Shown one piece after another: positions 21,299-34,900 of a stretch of DNA of 64,000 nucleotides. Numbering within the stretch: position 1 is the stretch's first letter; each line of letters starts with the position of its first letter. This DNA comes from Neodidymelliopsis sp. IMI 364377 (Eukaryota > Ascomycota > Dothideomycetes > Pleosporales > Didymellaceae), in contig JAPEUT010000075.1 in assembly GCA_027946375.1 (NCBI GenBank), positions 36,038 to 100,037 on the forward strand. The letters are read 5' to 3'. A program made the position numbers and the translations under genes. The notes beneath the pieces were generated by a model that worked only from the letters and a program-made list of their open reading frames with translations, did no database searches and was not told the origin of the DNA.

Positions 21299-24200
21299 CT
21301 AGGTTAGCACCTCCATCATGGTTGCCTGCTTTTCTGGGTCTTTAACGAGCATAGAACGAGCTCGGCAAACATCTTCAACGATGCCAACGACTTTACGGAA
21401 GCTTGATGCTGCGCCTCGGGTTTGGGTGAATCGTGCGAGACAGAGGTTGGCCCGTCGGCCGTGCTCAAGAACGACGAACAGCTCAATAACGAAGGAGACT
21501 GGCTTGATCTTGAGGTCTGCAGCGATAACAGTGTCAGCAGAGAGTCATTTGTGTTCACATTGTAAAAGAATTGCGCAGTTACATCGTAGAGCAGACTCCA
21601 CTTCAAAGATATCCACTTTGAAGCAAAAGTCTTGAAGGCTCCACTCGCTGAACAAGAATCGCGGGGGGGAACACTTACGGTTCACTTTGTCAATACGAGC
21701 GGTGATAACATTGCTCTTGCGGTCGAAATCGACGTCACGTACTCCAAACCGCTGCCAGTCACGAAGCAGACGCACAAGGTCCTGGCGAACTTTACCACGC
21801 CCAATTTGGAAACAAAGGGTCTTGGTCGCAGGCTTTATGTGTAAGAAACGGGACAGCCAGTTCTTCTGCATTTCGGGTGGACCTGTACGATTGGTCGCTT
21901 CGCTACTATCTGGCCCAAGGTTGTTCGAGAACAAGGATGAGGAACTGAAGTTAACTGTGCTAGCGTCAGCAAAGCATCGGTAAGTAACAGGGTTACCCTT
22001 ACGATCCAATTCCATGGTGCTTTTAGCCTTCTCTTCCTTCTTCTTTCCAAAAAATCCAAGGAATCCCTTCCGTGGCGCGCTGTCGCTCTTAGTAGCAGCT
22101 GAACCTGCATTGCGCATGGGAAACTCGCTGACATTGCTACTTTCAGACTGTTTCGCCATGTGCCTGTTGGCTTCATTGTGAATGCCCAATGTGGGTGAAG
22201 GATCGTTCTTGATACGATCGTCAAGGCCTTGCCAGGCTTGTGGAATTTGCAACAGAACAGTCGACTTCTTCGTCTTCATTTGAGCGTCGTAGATTTCTTG
22301 CTCCTTGTCCTCGACATTGCGACGGAACCAAAGAGACTTCTTCTTTTTGACGATAGGCTGCTTCCCTGGGCCAGGTGGGGTAGTGTTCGCACGAGCAGCC
22401 AACAGGTCCTTCTGTACATCGTGATAAGATTGAACAGAGTCGACTGGCCCTGGCCCTGGCCATGGGATCGAGATCGGAACATCATTTGCAGCTCTCGAAG
22501 AAAGACTTGCACCGCTCCGCTTACGTATGTTCAGAGGAGCAACTCGGGTGGGCGATTGATCTACAACACGGATGGTTTCTTGAGTTGTTACTGCGCGACG
22601 AGCTTGCGGCCTAACAGGATCAGTGACAGCTCGATAATGAGGACTATAGGTTTCAAACCCAGCTCCACCATCGACCTTCACCTCCTCTGGTATAGCGTGC
22701 AGAGGCGCTGGATGCTCGGGAGACCGAACAGGAGCAGACACCACGCGCTTGCTGTTAACTGGCGGGACGATCAAGCGATCAAGATGTTCCAGCACCTCGG
22801 TAAAGTGTTCAGTATTTTCGTCATCTTCAGTAAGTCGTCGAGCGATATCTGCTCGGGTCTCGACAAGCTTTCTCTGCAAGAACGTATTTGGTGTCTCCTG
22901 AGGGATAGGTGGGAGTGGCCGGGACGCAAGGATGGCCTTTGTATACGGTGTGGCGATCGTACTGCCACCTGAATCTCGATTCGAGACAGAGGTAGGAGGT
23001 GTATCGTACTGGGAGAAAGTGACATCCTGGTAGCCGTCGGTGCGTGTGGTCCGTACGCTAGAGCTCATTGACGAACGATTAAATGCCTCCTCCATAACCT
23101 TACCAAGCTCAGTGCTGACCTTTCGAGCCTCGCTCTGAATGTACTTGGTTGGGCTTTCGGGCTTCTGTACACGAAGTCGTGGAACTGCTGTGCTCGCTGA
23201 AGCTTTCGGCTTCGTGCGAGGAGCTGGCGATGGTTGAATGGTGCTTGATCGAAGCGACGAGCCGTACGAGCCAATTGACTCGCGGCGACGGTCGAAGGAT
23301 GCGTACCTGTCCGATGTATATGGAAATGTACCAGTATCTGTTGTACTCGCAGTTGCTGCCGACCCACGGCGATGCAGATGCGAAAAGCTAACACCTCGCC
23401 TACCAATTCCACCTGATCGTACGATGACCGGAGGACTACTCGGCCAGTAAGAACTTGCGAATGAGGATCGCGAGACAGACCGAGCATGCACAGTTCGCTT
23501 GGATGGAGTCGTCTGCTTGGAAGAGCTACGAGAGACAGCAGGCTCACGCTTAGAGTTCCGCAAAGCTTGAACACGTAGCGAGCTACCAGTATGATACCCC
23601 AGTGCTGTGGTCGGACGCGGGTGTCGACTGCCGAGACTTGACTTCCTGCGAACAGTGACATTTGGATGAGCAGCCTTCTCAGGCACAATGGGCTGTTTCG
23701 ATGCACGGAAGGGGTCATAGCTGGCTTCCGAGGCGGGCGATTCGTAGAAGCTGTGTTTTGAATATATGTGTTCGTTATTTAGAATTGAATACCCGGACTG
23801 GGATCGCTTGTGCTCAGGTTTGGGCATTTGCTCAATGTCCCCGCTGGTAGGCGTATGGCGCATATTGTGGTGATGGTCGCTGTTGGAGTGTGCAATAGGA
23901 TGGTGAGCGCTGGGTTGATAGTTCTCTAACTGATCTTGCTGGTACTTCAGAAGTGCCGAATAGAAGTATTTTTCTTGGTTCGCTCTATCACAATGGTTAG
24001 CAAAGGCTCGAAATCATACAGGCTGACACTGATGCTCACTCTTTGCTCACAAGGCGTTGCGTGATGACCTCCTCCTTTTCGCTATGCCATAGAGTGCGAA
24101 GGTATCGCAAGATTTCCCGGTTGATTGTTGTTCGTTCCAAAGTCTCCCAGCTTGCAATTGACGGTAGTGGTCCCGTCCAATTGTTAGCTGACGTGTTTTC

Positions 24201-25473
24201 CCCAACAAAATTCAACTCCTTGCTGTACTTGAGTAAGAAGGGATGGTTCCAAATGTCCTCGAGGCCGACACGTCGCTTCGGATCCGGGATCAGTATACGC
24301 TCGATCAAGTCTGCAGCTTCGTGAGAGAGGCTGTCAGGCAGGTCGTATTCGCCTTTTTCGATCGCCTTGAACAGATGCTTGAGATCTCCGTCATCGCCTG
24401 AATAGTTGAAGGGTGGTGTGCCTGTGAGAAGAACATAGAGAATTACGCCGCAGCTCCAGACATCAGCTTTAGCACCATCATAAGACTTGGACTTGATGAC
24501 CTCAGGTGCAGCGTAGTGAGGACTGCCGCACGGTGTTGTCAGTTTCTTGCCGGTTGGCTGCAACGCCGCCATACCAAAGTCCACTAGCTTCACGGTCATT
24601 GTCTCCCGATCCAACAGAATGTTCTCCGGTTTCAGGTCGCGATGGTGGATGCTGATGCGATGGCAGTATATCAAGGCCGCAATAATCTGGCGGAAGATGT
24701 GAACAACGTGGATTTCGATGAGACCGCCTTGCTCGTGAATGTAGCTAAAAAGCTCACCGCCCTCAACGTATTCCATGATAAGGTAACTATGGAATGTCAG
24801 AAACGAAGCACTAGTCAATCATTCATCGAAGTACTTACAGCTCGTCCCTGTTTTCCCAGATGTCATACAGGCGGACAATATTTGGATGATCCAGTAGCTT
24901 CATTATGCAGATCTCACGCTCCAGACCAAAAGGAATGACTTTACCGTCGGGATGCAGTGTAGGGTCTGACTCTGCACTCTGAATCAAGTTTGCCAGACTC
25001 AGCGCTCTTACTTTCTCTGCAGTAGTCTTTGATATGATCTTGGCAGCACCATATTGCCCTGTCATGCTGTGTCTGACAAGTCGCACACGCGAGCATCCAC
25101 CGCGTCCAATCGTCCTGCCAAGCTGCCATGGTCCAATGTGCGTCTTGCGGCGACGATTGGTATTTGACGCGTTCGTGCTGGCATTGGAGATAGTCGAGTC
25201 GCGTTTGGGATTGTGTGGACGCGACTCGTTGGCCATGACTGCAGAGAGACGCTTGTTCTGAGGCGTCGTTGACTGTTGTTCATGTCGAACAGCGAGTGTG
25301 CCATTAGGCACTACTGACTCATTGTGAGGCAGAGCCTTGCTTGGGGCCATCTCCTCGTGACCGTGCTTCTCGTCTGGTCGTTGCGCGTGATGGGAATTCT
25401 CGTTCGCGCGATGTGTACCGTCGCCAAGAGGGCGACGGCGTGTCGGCGGGCGGTCATGGTGGCTGTGGTCCAT
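21299..25473 (-). CDS. HSL1/GIN4/NIM1-type Ser/Thr kinase
   Basis: Four exons, 25473-24839, 24786-24040, 23984-21679 and 21516-21299, encode about 1301 residues. Residues about 113-400 are the catalytic domain: glycine loop TIGRGGCSRVRLV, lysine 145 in AAKII, HRDLKPEN at 260-267, DFGMA at 281, CGSPHYAAPEV, then DVWSCGVILYVLLTG. The mid-region is long, basic and Ser/Thr/Pro-rich. The C-terminus has a KA1-like segment, RDWQRFGVRDVDFDRKSN to GRRANLCLARFTQTRGAASS. This architecture is that of Nim1-related kinases that monitor septins at the bud neck or septum and restrain Wee1 (family knowledge). The last intron (21678-21517, 162 nt) joins the codon split C/AC and gives KVN-H-LKIKPV. A frame running through it would end early and lose the terminal domain. 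The first ATG and all phases are consistent. Confidence 0.9.
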
Positions 25474-27373
25474 GGTTTGATGGTGTTTGCAGCAGTCAGG
25501 GTGCGGTCGCCTCGATGGCTATTAGGTTAGTTGGCTAAGGTTATAGACCAAAAATGTATAGTAAGAAAGGATGCGCGGTGAGACCGAACACCAAGAGACG
25601 AGTAGTTCTGCCGTGGTAGCAGTTGTCGCCGTAGTCGTGCTGCCAGAATGCGTCTAGGCCATGGCTGGGCCACTGTGTTTCGCTGTTGTTGTTGATTTAT
25701 CTGCCGCTGACACTGAGGGCGCCGGACAGTCGGGCGACTGTGAATCACTTGACGGAGCCGATAAAGGAGAGGCGGCTAGCGGTGTAAGTGCAATTGAAAA
25801 CTACTCAACGACCAAAAAGCTAACAAAGTCTGAATGCATGTGGTAGAGAGGCCTGTGGAGGCGAACAATGCAAGCTTGGTAGGGGAAGGGAGAGGCAGCG
25901 CACGGACGCTTTGTTGGAGACAGAGCAGCCGGTGTGCAAACGGGACGGGAAGGGCTCTCGAACACCGTCCCGGGCAACGGCAGGGACGAGATCTCGTGAG
26001 TAGAGAAGGCGTATGTTCACTTGCCGCCTATAGATCAGTTTTCGAGGCTCTTTCGTTGAGGAATGTGCCAAGAGGGTGATAGTGAAAGAACCATGTTTTT
26101 GTTTGTGCACCAAAGGAGCAAAAGAGGAATGAGTTGGCTAGAGGACTAGAGATATGCGTGAAATGCCGAAATTGAAGAAACACGTTCCTCCTACCGTCTA
26201 TATCATCGTCGACATTCTGGCCGGCGATCGCAACTTACCGTCTCCTTCCTTGCGTGCGTGTCTTTGGTGGTGTTACCTTGCAGTGACAGGCCGACTAGCA
26301 TCATCTTGTGGCGTTATGAACCGGGTTGAAAATTGTACAAATGACGTCGCCCTTTGCTCAGTTACCTGGAGTAGATGAGCAGAGACGAGAAACCTAATTG
26401 CATGCGCGCGGTCCAGCGCGTCGAAAACAAGCATGAATGGAGCGGCTGCACAGCTAGTCAATTCGAATATCGCGACAATCTGCGAGCTATAGATGGCTTG
26501 GTTCGCAAACGGTGCAGCAGCAGCACCGACAACGTGGTGATGGTGATGAGATGAGATGGAAGCGTGGAGTGATGGTGAGGTGAAGTGCGAGGAACGCATT
26601 GATCGCAAGGCGAAGGTCATGGAACTTGCCGGCTAGCGCGCCAGACTCATGGGTCACCCACAGACTGCAAGCAGCCGATTGCACAATAACCTTAATGTAT
26701 CGACCTCTCGTTCTAGAATACACTGCATGCCCATCACTGTCATTTGCTGGCTAGCGACATGCTCCGCGACGCACTCACAGTCATAAACGGCACAGTGCGT
26801 AGTAGTTTGTTTGATAGGAACGACAGTAGTATCATGGTATTCGGTATCGTAGCACCTTTTGTCCCCCTGTAGTCGAAATCTTTACCCTAATACCACACAG
26901 GGTGCATGTCATGCCCCTGCGTGGAATATGAACAACGCAACCAGAATACTGTTTCCAGTCCTGTCCCCCTGATCCCAAATCGATTCCCGATGCCGCGGAC
27001 GTGTCGCCACCATCGCTGCGAATGCGAGCAAAAACAGCTCTTGGTCGTAAAAGCAACTCTTCCCACATACCTGATACAACCCCCAGAAGACCGACTAATA
27101 GGTATCCGCATTCAAACAAAAAAGAAAACAAGAACATTGACAGCATGCCATACCCGCAAACTCCATAGATAGGATATATCCGGCGTCCCAAGGGTAGTCC
27201 AATACGCGATAAACAAAAGACGTGACAAATCGTGACCTAATACTTGCACAGCGAAGGTAGTGGTTTCGTAACAATATGCGCCGAAACCTGTAATAACAAG
27301 GACCGAAGAGGTGTTTGATACAGGAGAAGCGAAATAAAGGCCGAGGCCTCAGGAACAAGTCAAAGCAGTGACA
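25474..27373. other. 1.9 kb region, probable long kinase leader and FlbC-like 3' region boundary
   Basis: This is the upstream region of the leftward kinase and the downstream region of the leftward C2H2 gene. Short open frames on both strands have no motif. A long 5' leader for a cell-cycle kinase would be unsurprising. Confidence 0.45.
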
Positions 27374-28931
27374 CTAGTGGACTGGTTTCGACTCGACAGC
27401 TTCCGACTTGGGAGAGTGGCTCTCCCGCTTCGCGTCGTCGCTGTTTGCAGTGGCCTTGCCGCAGCCTTTGACAAGAATATGGCGCTGATGGTTCGGTTAG
27501 TGTGTGCTTGACAGATCAGAATTGGTATCCAACATACCTTGAGCGCATCTTTTCTTGAGAAGCTCTTGTCGCAGTGGTTGCAGGGAAACGGCTTGACTGC
27601 CAAGTGGATTCTCTTGTGTCGCTTCAAGTCGTGGTTTCGGTTGAAGCTTTGCGGGCACTGGTCGCACTTGAATGGTCTGTCGGTCGAGGCCGGCTGCTGG
27701 TGGGGGTTGTGCCCCATGAAGTGAGGCATCTGCGCCGCGTGTCCGCTGTTGAAACCTGGCATCATGCCAGGGTGCACGCCGACCAGTGCAAGCCCGCCGT
27801 TCGGGTTCTGGACGTTGGAGAACACCGGTGCCGGTCCAGGAGCGTATTGAGAGGGTGGGCGTTGGTAGTAAGAGGGGGATTGCACTGGATTGTTCGAAGG
27901 CACTGATGGCATCTGGCCTTGCGAGACTGCTGGCGACATTCGGGACATGGACCCACCCGCGCTAATCGGGCTTTGGCTGTGCTGCTGTGTGGGCGATGGT
28001 CCAGTCGAATACGGAAAGTTGGAATGCTGAGGCGTTCCCGATGGCTGGTAGTTGTAAGTCGGTGTAGGTGGGTGTGGTGGCCTGAAAGAGTCCTGAGCTA
28101 GTGCTGGTGACTGTTGAGGTGCTGAAGATGATACAGGCGTTTGTGCACTCATCATGTGGTGAGGCTGCTGATGGTGTGCGGGCATTGACGGTATATGTGA
28201 TGAGTTGGATGCAGGCGTAAATGGTGGCAGCTGATTGTTCATCTCATAGGGCGGCGGGTTCAGCCCTTTACGAAGTGAGTCTTGGTGGCCGAGCTGACGA
28301 TCATCAGACGGAAGAGCAAACATACCTCGGCTCTGACCATATTGGTTTTGCTGTGGATGCGCAGGCGGGTAACCATAAGACGATTGCTGTGTGGGCGGAG
28401 AGTAGATGTAGCTTTGGTGGGAGTAGGCCATGGTTGTTGGGGCGGCGCCGCTTGTCGACACTCCAGAGGAGGGGCTTATCACGTCGCCGTGAATAGTGCT
28501 CGGCGGTGTAAGAAGGTTTCCAACACTAGCGATGGTTGTGGGCGCCTGTGACGACTGCGAGATGGTACCGTGGTTAGTGAAGGGATATTTGTGCATTGGC
28601 GGAGGTGGAAGTTCGAAGCTACCCAACTGAGCAGCATGAGGCCTCCGCTGCGCAAAGCTGGGAGGCGCACCCATTGGGTTAGACCCAGGATGCATAGAAG
28701 CCGGGTGAGCCACTGCAGCAGCCACGTTGGCGGTTGTGTTCCGGTAAGGTCCTGATGACCTACCAGCGTCGGATGGAGAAGGAGTTGGGAGAGCCTGCAG
28801 CTGTGACGCTGCAAAAGGCGGACTTGAGAAATGAGCACCAGACCAATATAGTCCACGTGAAGGCTGAGGATGATCCACGGAGGGCGGAAAGCTACTCGTA
28901 GCTCTGGGGCGTAGTGTGGGAGGTAGGGGCT
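27374..28931 (-). CDS. flbC: C2H2 transcription factor resembling FlbC (5' exon unresolved)
   Basis: Exons 28931(?)-27538 and 27484-27374 (TAG at 27374-27376) are joined by a 53-nt intron in phase 0. A long Pro/Ser/Gln-rich region (e.g. FELPPPPMHKYPF, SVGNLLTPPST) precedes two C-terminal fingers. The first is C-x2-C-x12-H-x3-H with SFNRNHDLKRHKRIH. The second has DKSFSRKDALK followed across the intron by RHILVKGCGK, giving a C-x2-C-x12-H-x5-C finger. This finger pair, with LAVKPFPC between, matches my memory of FlbC, a nuclear activator of conidiation genes in Aspergillus; Dothideomycete function is untested here. The open frame has no ATG near 28,878 (a GTG lies there) and stays open up to an acceptor-like site at 28,932, so an upstream exon with the start codon is expected. 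The first in-frame ATG is at 28,695. Confidence 0.75.
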
Positions 28932-31900
28932 CTAGTCAAGAGGGACAAAGTGCTGATGGTGCTATGCGGGCAGTGGAGGGGAAGTGGTCTTGTAAAAGGC
29001 AGTCTGCGAACACGAAGACAGGCCGGGGGGCCAGAGAGTCTGCAATGGTGCTCCTAGCTAGTGTCTTGCTGCTCAGACGGCGAGTGGCAGGTCCGAAGGC
29101 TGACGATGCTTTGCTCGACGGACGGCCCTCGAAATGGTACCTGCGCTGGTTCAGGTGGGCAGTGATACCGACAGATGCAGGCGTGGCCGGAAGACTGCTA
29201 GGAAGTCTCAGTCGCTGCCTGGTGTCAGTGGTGGTGGACGTCGCAGGCCGAGGCAGAAGGGCGTACAGAGGAGCAAAAGCAGATGGTGGTGCAACGGTGG
29301 TGACGTCCAAGTGGGAGCGTTGGGTAGGGCCCGGATTCCTGGTTGCGCAGACGTAGTGCTACTGGGGCGGTCGCACGGGCTATGTGAATGATGGGTTTGG
29401 ATCAAGATGGTGGTGCTTCTTCGACGACCGTGCTGGTTGTTGTGGACCGGCTGAGGGTGGATTGGCTGGCGGTCACGCTGCTGGAGGGCGGACCAAGGCA
29501 CCAAGGCAGTGGTACGGCGTCGACTTCCGAGTTGGGAAACAGGCACAGGTGAGGTCGTTCTTGTGAGCGTCCACTACCGCGGCGGTGCAGGATCTGGTGT
29601 TGCACGTTGGCGAGGCGAGCCAGTGACGGATCTGGGGGTGGAAAGTGAGCAGGCTGGGTTGCTATGAGCTACAGGCTACGAGCTATGAGCGTGGTGGTGA
29701 GCGGTTGTTGGTGGAGTTTGAGGCGCGCGAAGCGGCGATCCCTCCTTGTTAAGCTCAGTGCCTGGGCGCCCTAGCAGAGCGATGGCGGCGAGGGCTGGAA
29801 CCTGGGTGGGCTAAAGGCTTTGTTACCGCGAGCGAGTGGAGAGCACTGGTCACGGTTATGTAGGGCGGGATGAGGGTGTCAGGGTTGTCGGGTTCGCGTG
29901 GCTGACTGGCGCTCTGGGGCTTCAGGACGCTCCAAGGTCAAGGGCCCAACCAGGCGATGGGGTTAGTCCGAGCGTTGGTGAGGATCTGGATCGGGATGGG
30001 AGATGAAATGGCACGAGAGCAAGCCTCAGGTGAGCGGGCGGGAGCGCTATGCAGAGGCGCACTTTTGCAGATTGGGGCATGGTAGACGAGGCACGGCAGA
30101 GGCAGACGCAGCGAATAAGAAATTCACCACACCGTTCAGGCGCGGATTGGACTTGACAGCGAGAACCAGACAGGGGTGGGGGTCTGCCAGTGCCAGGCTA
30201 CTACGGACGACCACGGTCCATGGGCTGCCAGTGCGAAGTGCCTACCACTCCCACTCCCACAAACACAGACACAGACCCTGGCCGCTGGCTGGCGGACGCT
30301 GCTGGCGTGCGGGACGGCTTGGACCAGCACAGTGGAGGAGCGCTGTCGCTTGCGCCGGGCCGGAGGTGTGAATGGACACTGTTGCTGCTGCTGGGATGAG
30401 ATGGGACGGCCAGGGCCTCGCCATTTTTCCCTTTGGCCTGTCCTATGTCGTCGACGTGCCGGTAGGCAATCGTCACAGCGTGGGCACAGTGCGGCTCTCC
30501 TGAGTCCTGACCCGGGCTCGCGGCACGACAAGAGACAGACAGGAGAAGGTGCCATTTTCCTTTTCCTTTTCCTTTTCCTTCACTACCATGGTTCAGGTAC
30601 CAAGGATAGGGAGCCTGCAGGAAGCGACCTAGGCCGTGTCGAGACTGGCGCCAACGCGCGCAGAAGCGACTGGACCTACAGGCCTTGCACGGGGCAGCCG
30701 TGTCTGGTCTGGCCCCCAGCAGCGCCGTGGCAGAGACAAAGCCTACCGCAGCGTCAGCCTTCCCTTCTTTGTTCAAGCTCGCCGTTTGGCTGAGGCCCAA
30801 GCCCGGGTGCTGCATGCGCTGATCGCCCGATGATTGTGGATGTGCATGTGGATGTGCGTACCATGACTGCCATGGCATGTCGTCTGGCGGCGCAGCGAAG
30901 CGCTACCTACACACGTTGACTACCACCAACACCGACATCAACATCAATGCCCATGACCAGCAGCACGCCCCAACTCCGGCGTCTATTCCTCTGCGCACCC
31001 ACCTGCGTGCCCTGCAATCCTGGCGGCCAGTGCTTCACCGGCCAATACTGAAGCTCGTGACCGTGCCCCGTTGTTCTGCCCAGTGCCCGGCTAGGTAGCT
31101 GACGACAGGCGCTGGACGCTGGAATCGCCAGCTGACGCTAGCCGTGTACGCGTAGGACTGCGAGCTGCACATGATAGATGGATGAACCAGCCTGCACTGC
31201 GCTGCGCTTAAGCAGGTGCTTGACCTCGCCTTGACGAGAGTGCAGTCCTTGTTGGAGGTCATCGATCGCCAGCCTTGGTTAGCTCCAGCACCCGCCCCCT
31301 GCACAGTGCCATGTCTCCCCAAAGCGCAAAGGCCCCCGTCCAGCATGCCATCCATGGCATGGACCGTCCCATTTCACCAACGTCACACCTCCCCTCCCTC
31401 CTGTCTCCTGCTTCCTGCTTCCTGGGCATGCTTTTTGGCCCCGAAACATGCACCAAGCACCGATGAGCGTCCGCAGCTGGGCTCGGTGACGTCTATAATT
31501 AGCGAGACGGGTTGTATTGATTGCGGCACGTGTGTCTCTCAAGGGGGAATGGTGGCATCAGCAGAGCGTACGGCCCCTGCTCGCTCTCATCTCTCTGAAG
31601 CTCGTCCCGACGCAGCGCGTTGCACGGCTGTGCTTGGTAGGGGTGGATCTCCACGTGGAGGTGCAGTGGTCGTGGTCGAATGTTCGGTTCATTGTCTTGC
31701 GTGCGTCTGATCCGATGTCGTCAATGCAGCTTTATTGCTGCTGACTGTTGCGTCCCAACCACCAGGCTGCCCTGCACACGCCTGCATGCCCTCACGAGTA
31801 CGAGGCGCCTGTCCAACGCCGACTGACAGCTGCTGGAGACGACGTGCTGGTGCCGTGGGCGCCAGCCTGGGCATGGACTGGCGCCTGGTGCATGCTGTGT

Positions 31901-34900
31901 CGTCCACCCACTCCCGGTGGCCTGGTTGAGCGCTCGTCGCGGCAGAGACAAGACGACATGGAACTGGGGACGCTCTCCGCGGGTCGATCGAGCGCTCCAT
32001 TCGTCTGCTCTCTCCAGACCGTGCATGAGGCTGCTGCCACAGACCGCGCTTTTGGGGCAGCCATGCCCGGCGCCAGTCCGCCTTGGGCGAGCATACGGCC
32101 AGCAGCCTGGTGCAGAGCAAGAGATCTGTAGCCGATTGCGCTCCTTGACGAGAGGCTGGGCGGCGTACCGTCCATCTGCCCACTGCTCACCCCCGTCTCG
32201 GGAGGCGGTGGGCGTCTGCGCCATGAGACAGCCCCTGAATGCCCTAGGATCGCTGTGCTGTGCTGTGCTGGTACATTTGTATATTGGCCTCTGTCGCGCA
32301 ACACGACACCACTGCGGCACCGCAATGACAATGCATCGCAGAAGCAGAGACACGGGACAGTCCTTCATCTCGCGCAGCATCCTCTCAGTCACACACGCCG
32401 ACCGACCGCGGGCTGTCGTGTCATCCTGGGCGCTTTTGCCCAATGAAGACGACCGTCAAGCGAGGCGTCCCACCAGATGATGTTGACATACAAGTCCACC
32501 TACTCGCGCTGTCTGCGCTCGAGGCAGGCGCGCTGAACGAGGTAGCTGCAAGTAGCTTGGGTGCTGGCACGCTGGGTAGTTCTCCGGGCCTTTTCTTGCG
32601 CGCTTGCGCTTCGAGGCATGCTGCTCGCACACTGGCCGTCCTCGTCGATGCCCCTTCCATGGCGCGCATCATACGCGGCGCCGCTATGACAGTGTCGGGA
32701 CGCTGCTAGGGCCTGCACATCCTGGCGCCCTCCAAACCAACCTTGCTGCCGGTTTTTGCGCGCCAGTTTGATTGCTCCCCAATCTCATCGAGAGGTAGCG
32801 CCAGTCCAGCTCCGTTCTCGCCTTATCCGTACGTACCCCGCCATTCCGTCACAGGCCAGTGACCACATCAGCCCTGTGCGTCTGGGATGCAGGAGCAGTC
32901 TATCAATCCCTCGTTCCATCAGTCACCGTGCACCGCTCATCAAATTCAGTAATTGTTGCGCCGCAGATGAGCACGATGCGAGCAGTGTTTGTTTGCTGCG
33001 CGCCGAAGCACTTCTACATGCCCAAGTTGGCCAGCCATCACGCCTCGCCTCTAGCTGCCACCAGCTCCGCGGAACACCCCAGCGACGGCGCCCTCCGCGC
33101 AGCACTGCGTTACGCTAGGATCTTGCCCGCTACTCTACCAGATCTTTGCAATTACAAGCCTTCGGAGCGCCCGAGTCCCCACAGTCGGCTCTTGGTGACA
33201 CGCGGGCTGCACATCTTGGATTTTGACACGCTCACAACTTTAGCGTTTGGCAAGCTCCAGCCCAGGCCTCATCTATCCTGGCCCGGAACCCTCCAGCCTC
33301 GATCCGACAACGCCCAACCGCGTTGCCGGGACTGTGCTGCTGCACCGCACGCCAAAGACCCTCAACTCAATCCTCCCTCGTCTATGGGCGCCGGCGGCGG
33401 CCACGTTGTGATGTGAGCCTCTTCCACGATGCTGCATTTCTACCGCATCGCAGATGCCACCAGCCTCTCTGCGAAACACGAGCCTGTCATGCACCCCACA
33501 GTCTCACAATGAAGGATGCGAGCACCATTGCCCTTTTTGCTGATGCAATCCTGCTTCTACTATGTAAGCGTACAAGGAAGCTTGTTGTCGTGCTCAAGGC
33601 TCCTTACTGGCACACTTCGCCTGCACCATCGCTCAAGTTGCTTTCCTAGCCAACTGCCATTCCTTGCAGTCCTGCGACTTTGGTCTCGGCACCTCCTCCT
33701 GCGTGATGCAGCCAACAGGCAATGTGCTTATCCTCACATCTTCAACCAATCACAGCCTGTCTTGCCAAACCCTGCTGCAGCCAAGACAAACACAACTTGC
33801 GTCAAAGCACGTTTGGGTTGCCTCCTTTGGCCGTTCAGTTCGTCGCTTACAACCGCTCTCGTTTCCAGGCGTCCAGAACACGATTTGAACACGCGCAACC
33901 CGCATTCGTTCATTGGACGTTGTTCCTGGTTTCCCTATCTCAAGCGGCCAAAGCACCTTTTAGCTGTCCCGCAGCCGAAGAGAGCGCCTCGCCAGATTGA
34001 CTTTTTCGACTCGTTATGCGTGTCTACTAGCGTGATTTACTCATCTCCCTGGGCTGATTGTTGCAGCAGATCAATATTGCTAAAATCTCGAGTGGGGCTC
34101 TAACATCTGGGAACCGCGTCGGTCATCGTCATCAACTGAGTTTCGATGTGCAGTTGTACCTGCGTCACTACCTCAAAGTCAAACACCAATCTATGTGGCG
34201 TGCACCAGCAGCAACTCCACAATGAACGAACGTCCCGTTGATCGTTGTCAGATATGTCGTTCATTGCCTGAACGAGTAACCGCCAGTTATCGTACCCGCT
34301 AGGCTGAACGCCATCAAAGCCATCCCGTCTGGATCGTGCAGACTTTGGATCGAGATGCGCGCAGGGAGTTCCCAGTAGGCAACACTTCGTCGACTCGATA
34401 CCTGATGGCCCCTGCTTTGACCTCAGCTGCAGTGCGACAGAAGGGGAACTGCATTGCTAGTTTCCAGAAGACTCGACCTGCTTTCTATCCACTCACGGCT
34501 CCTCGCTGTGCGCGCGCTTCGTGCTCACCAATGTCGTCGAGCGGACATGTGGCCTAACAGCTTTCGGTGTTGCTACCAACACTCATATCTTGCTATACGG
34601 GCCCGGCATACGCTATGTTGCCGCCCGTCCTGACAGCGTTTATTCAAATTGATTTCGAAGGCATGGTTTGATTGCACTACGCAACTGCGAAACATCTCCA
34701 ATAGGCAACAAGACCACCAACTTCGTTTTGTTGTGCATGATCCATCACACCGGTCAGTGACCACCTTGCCACAAGGCTGAGTAATCACTACTCACCAATC
34801 GATCGACTTCATGATAGATACCAAATCTAATTGTTGCGAAGCTTCTGGCGGAGCAAGAATAGAATCCCATCTATTCTTGAAAGAGTTAACAAACTGGTCG

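Noticed and set aside
30176..30878. Overlapping long frames on both strands
   Set aside because: They come from GC-rich sequence with few stops; the two strands overlap each other and have no motif.
33516..34103. Plus-strand frame of 195 codons
   Set aside because: Starts on a non-ATG codon, mixed composition, no domain, overlapped by other frames.
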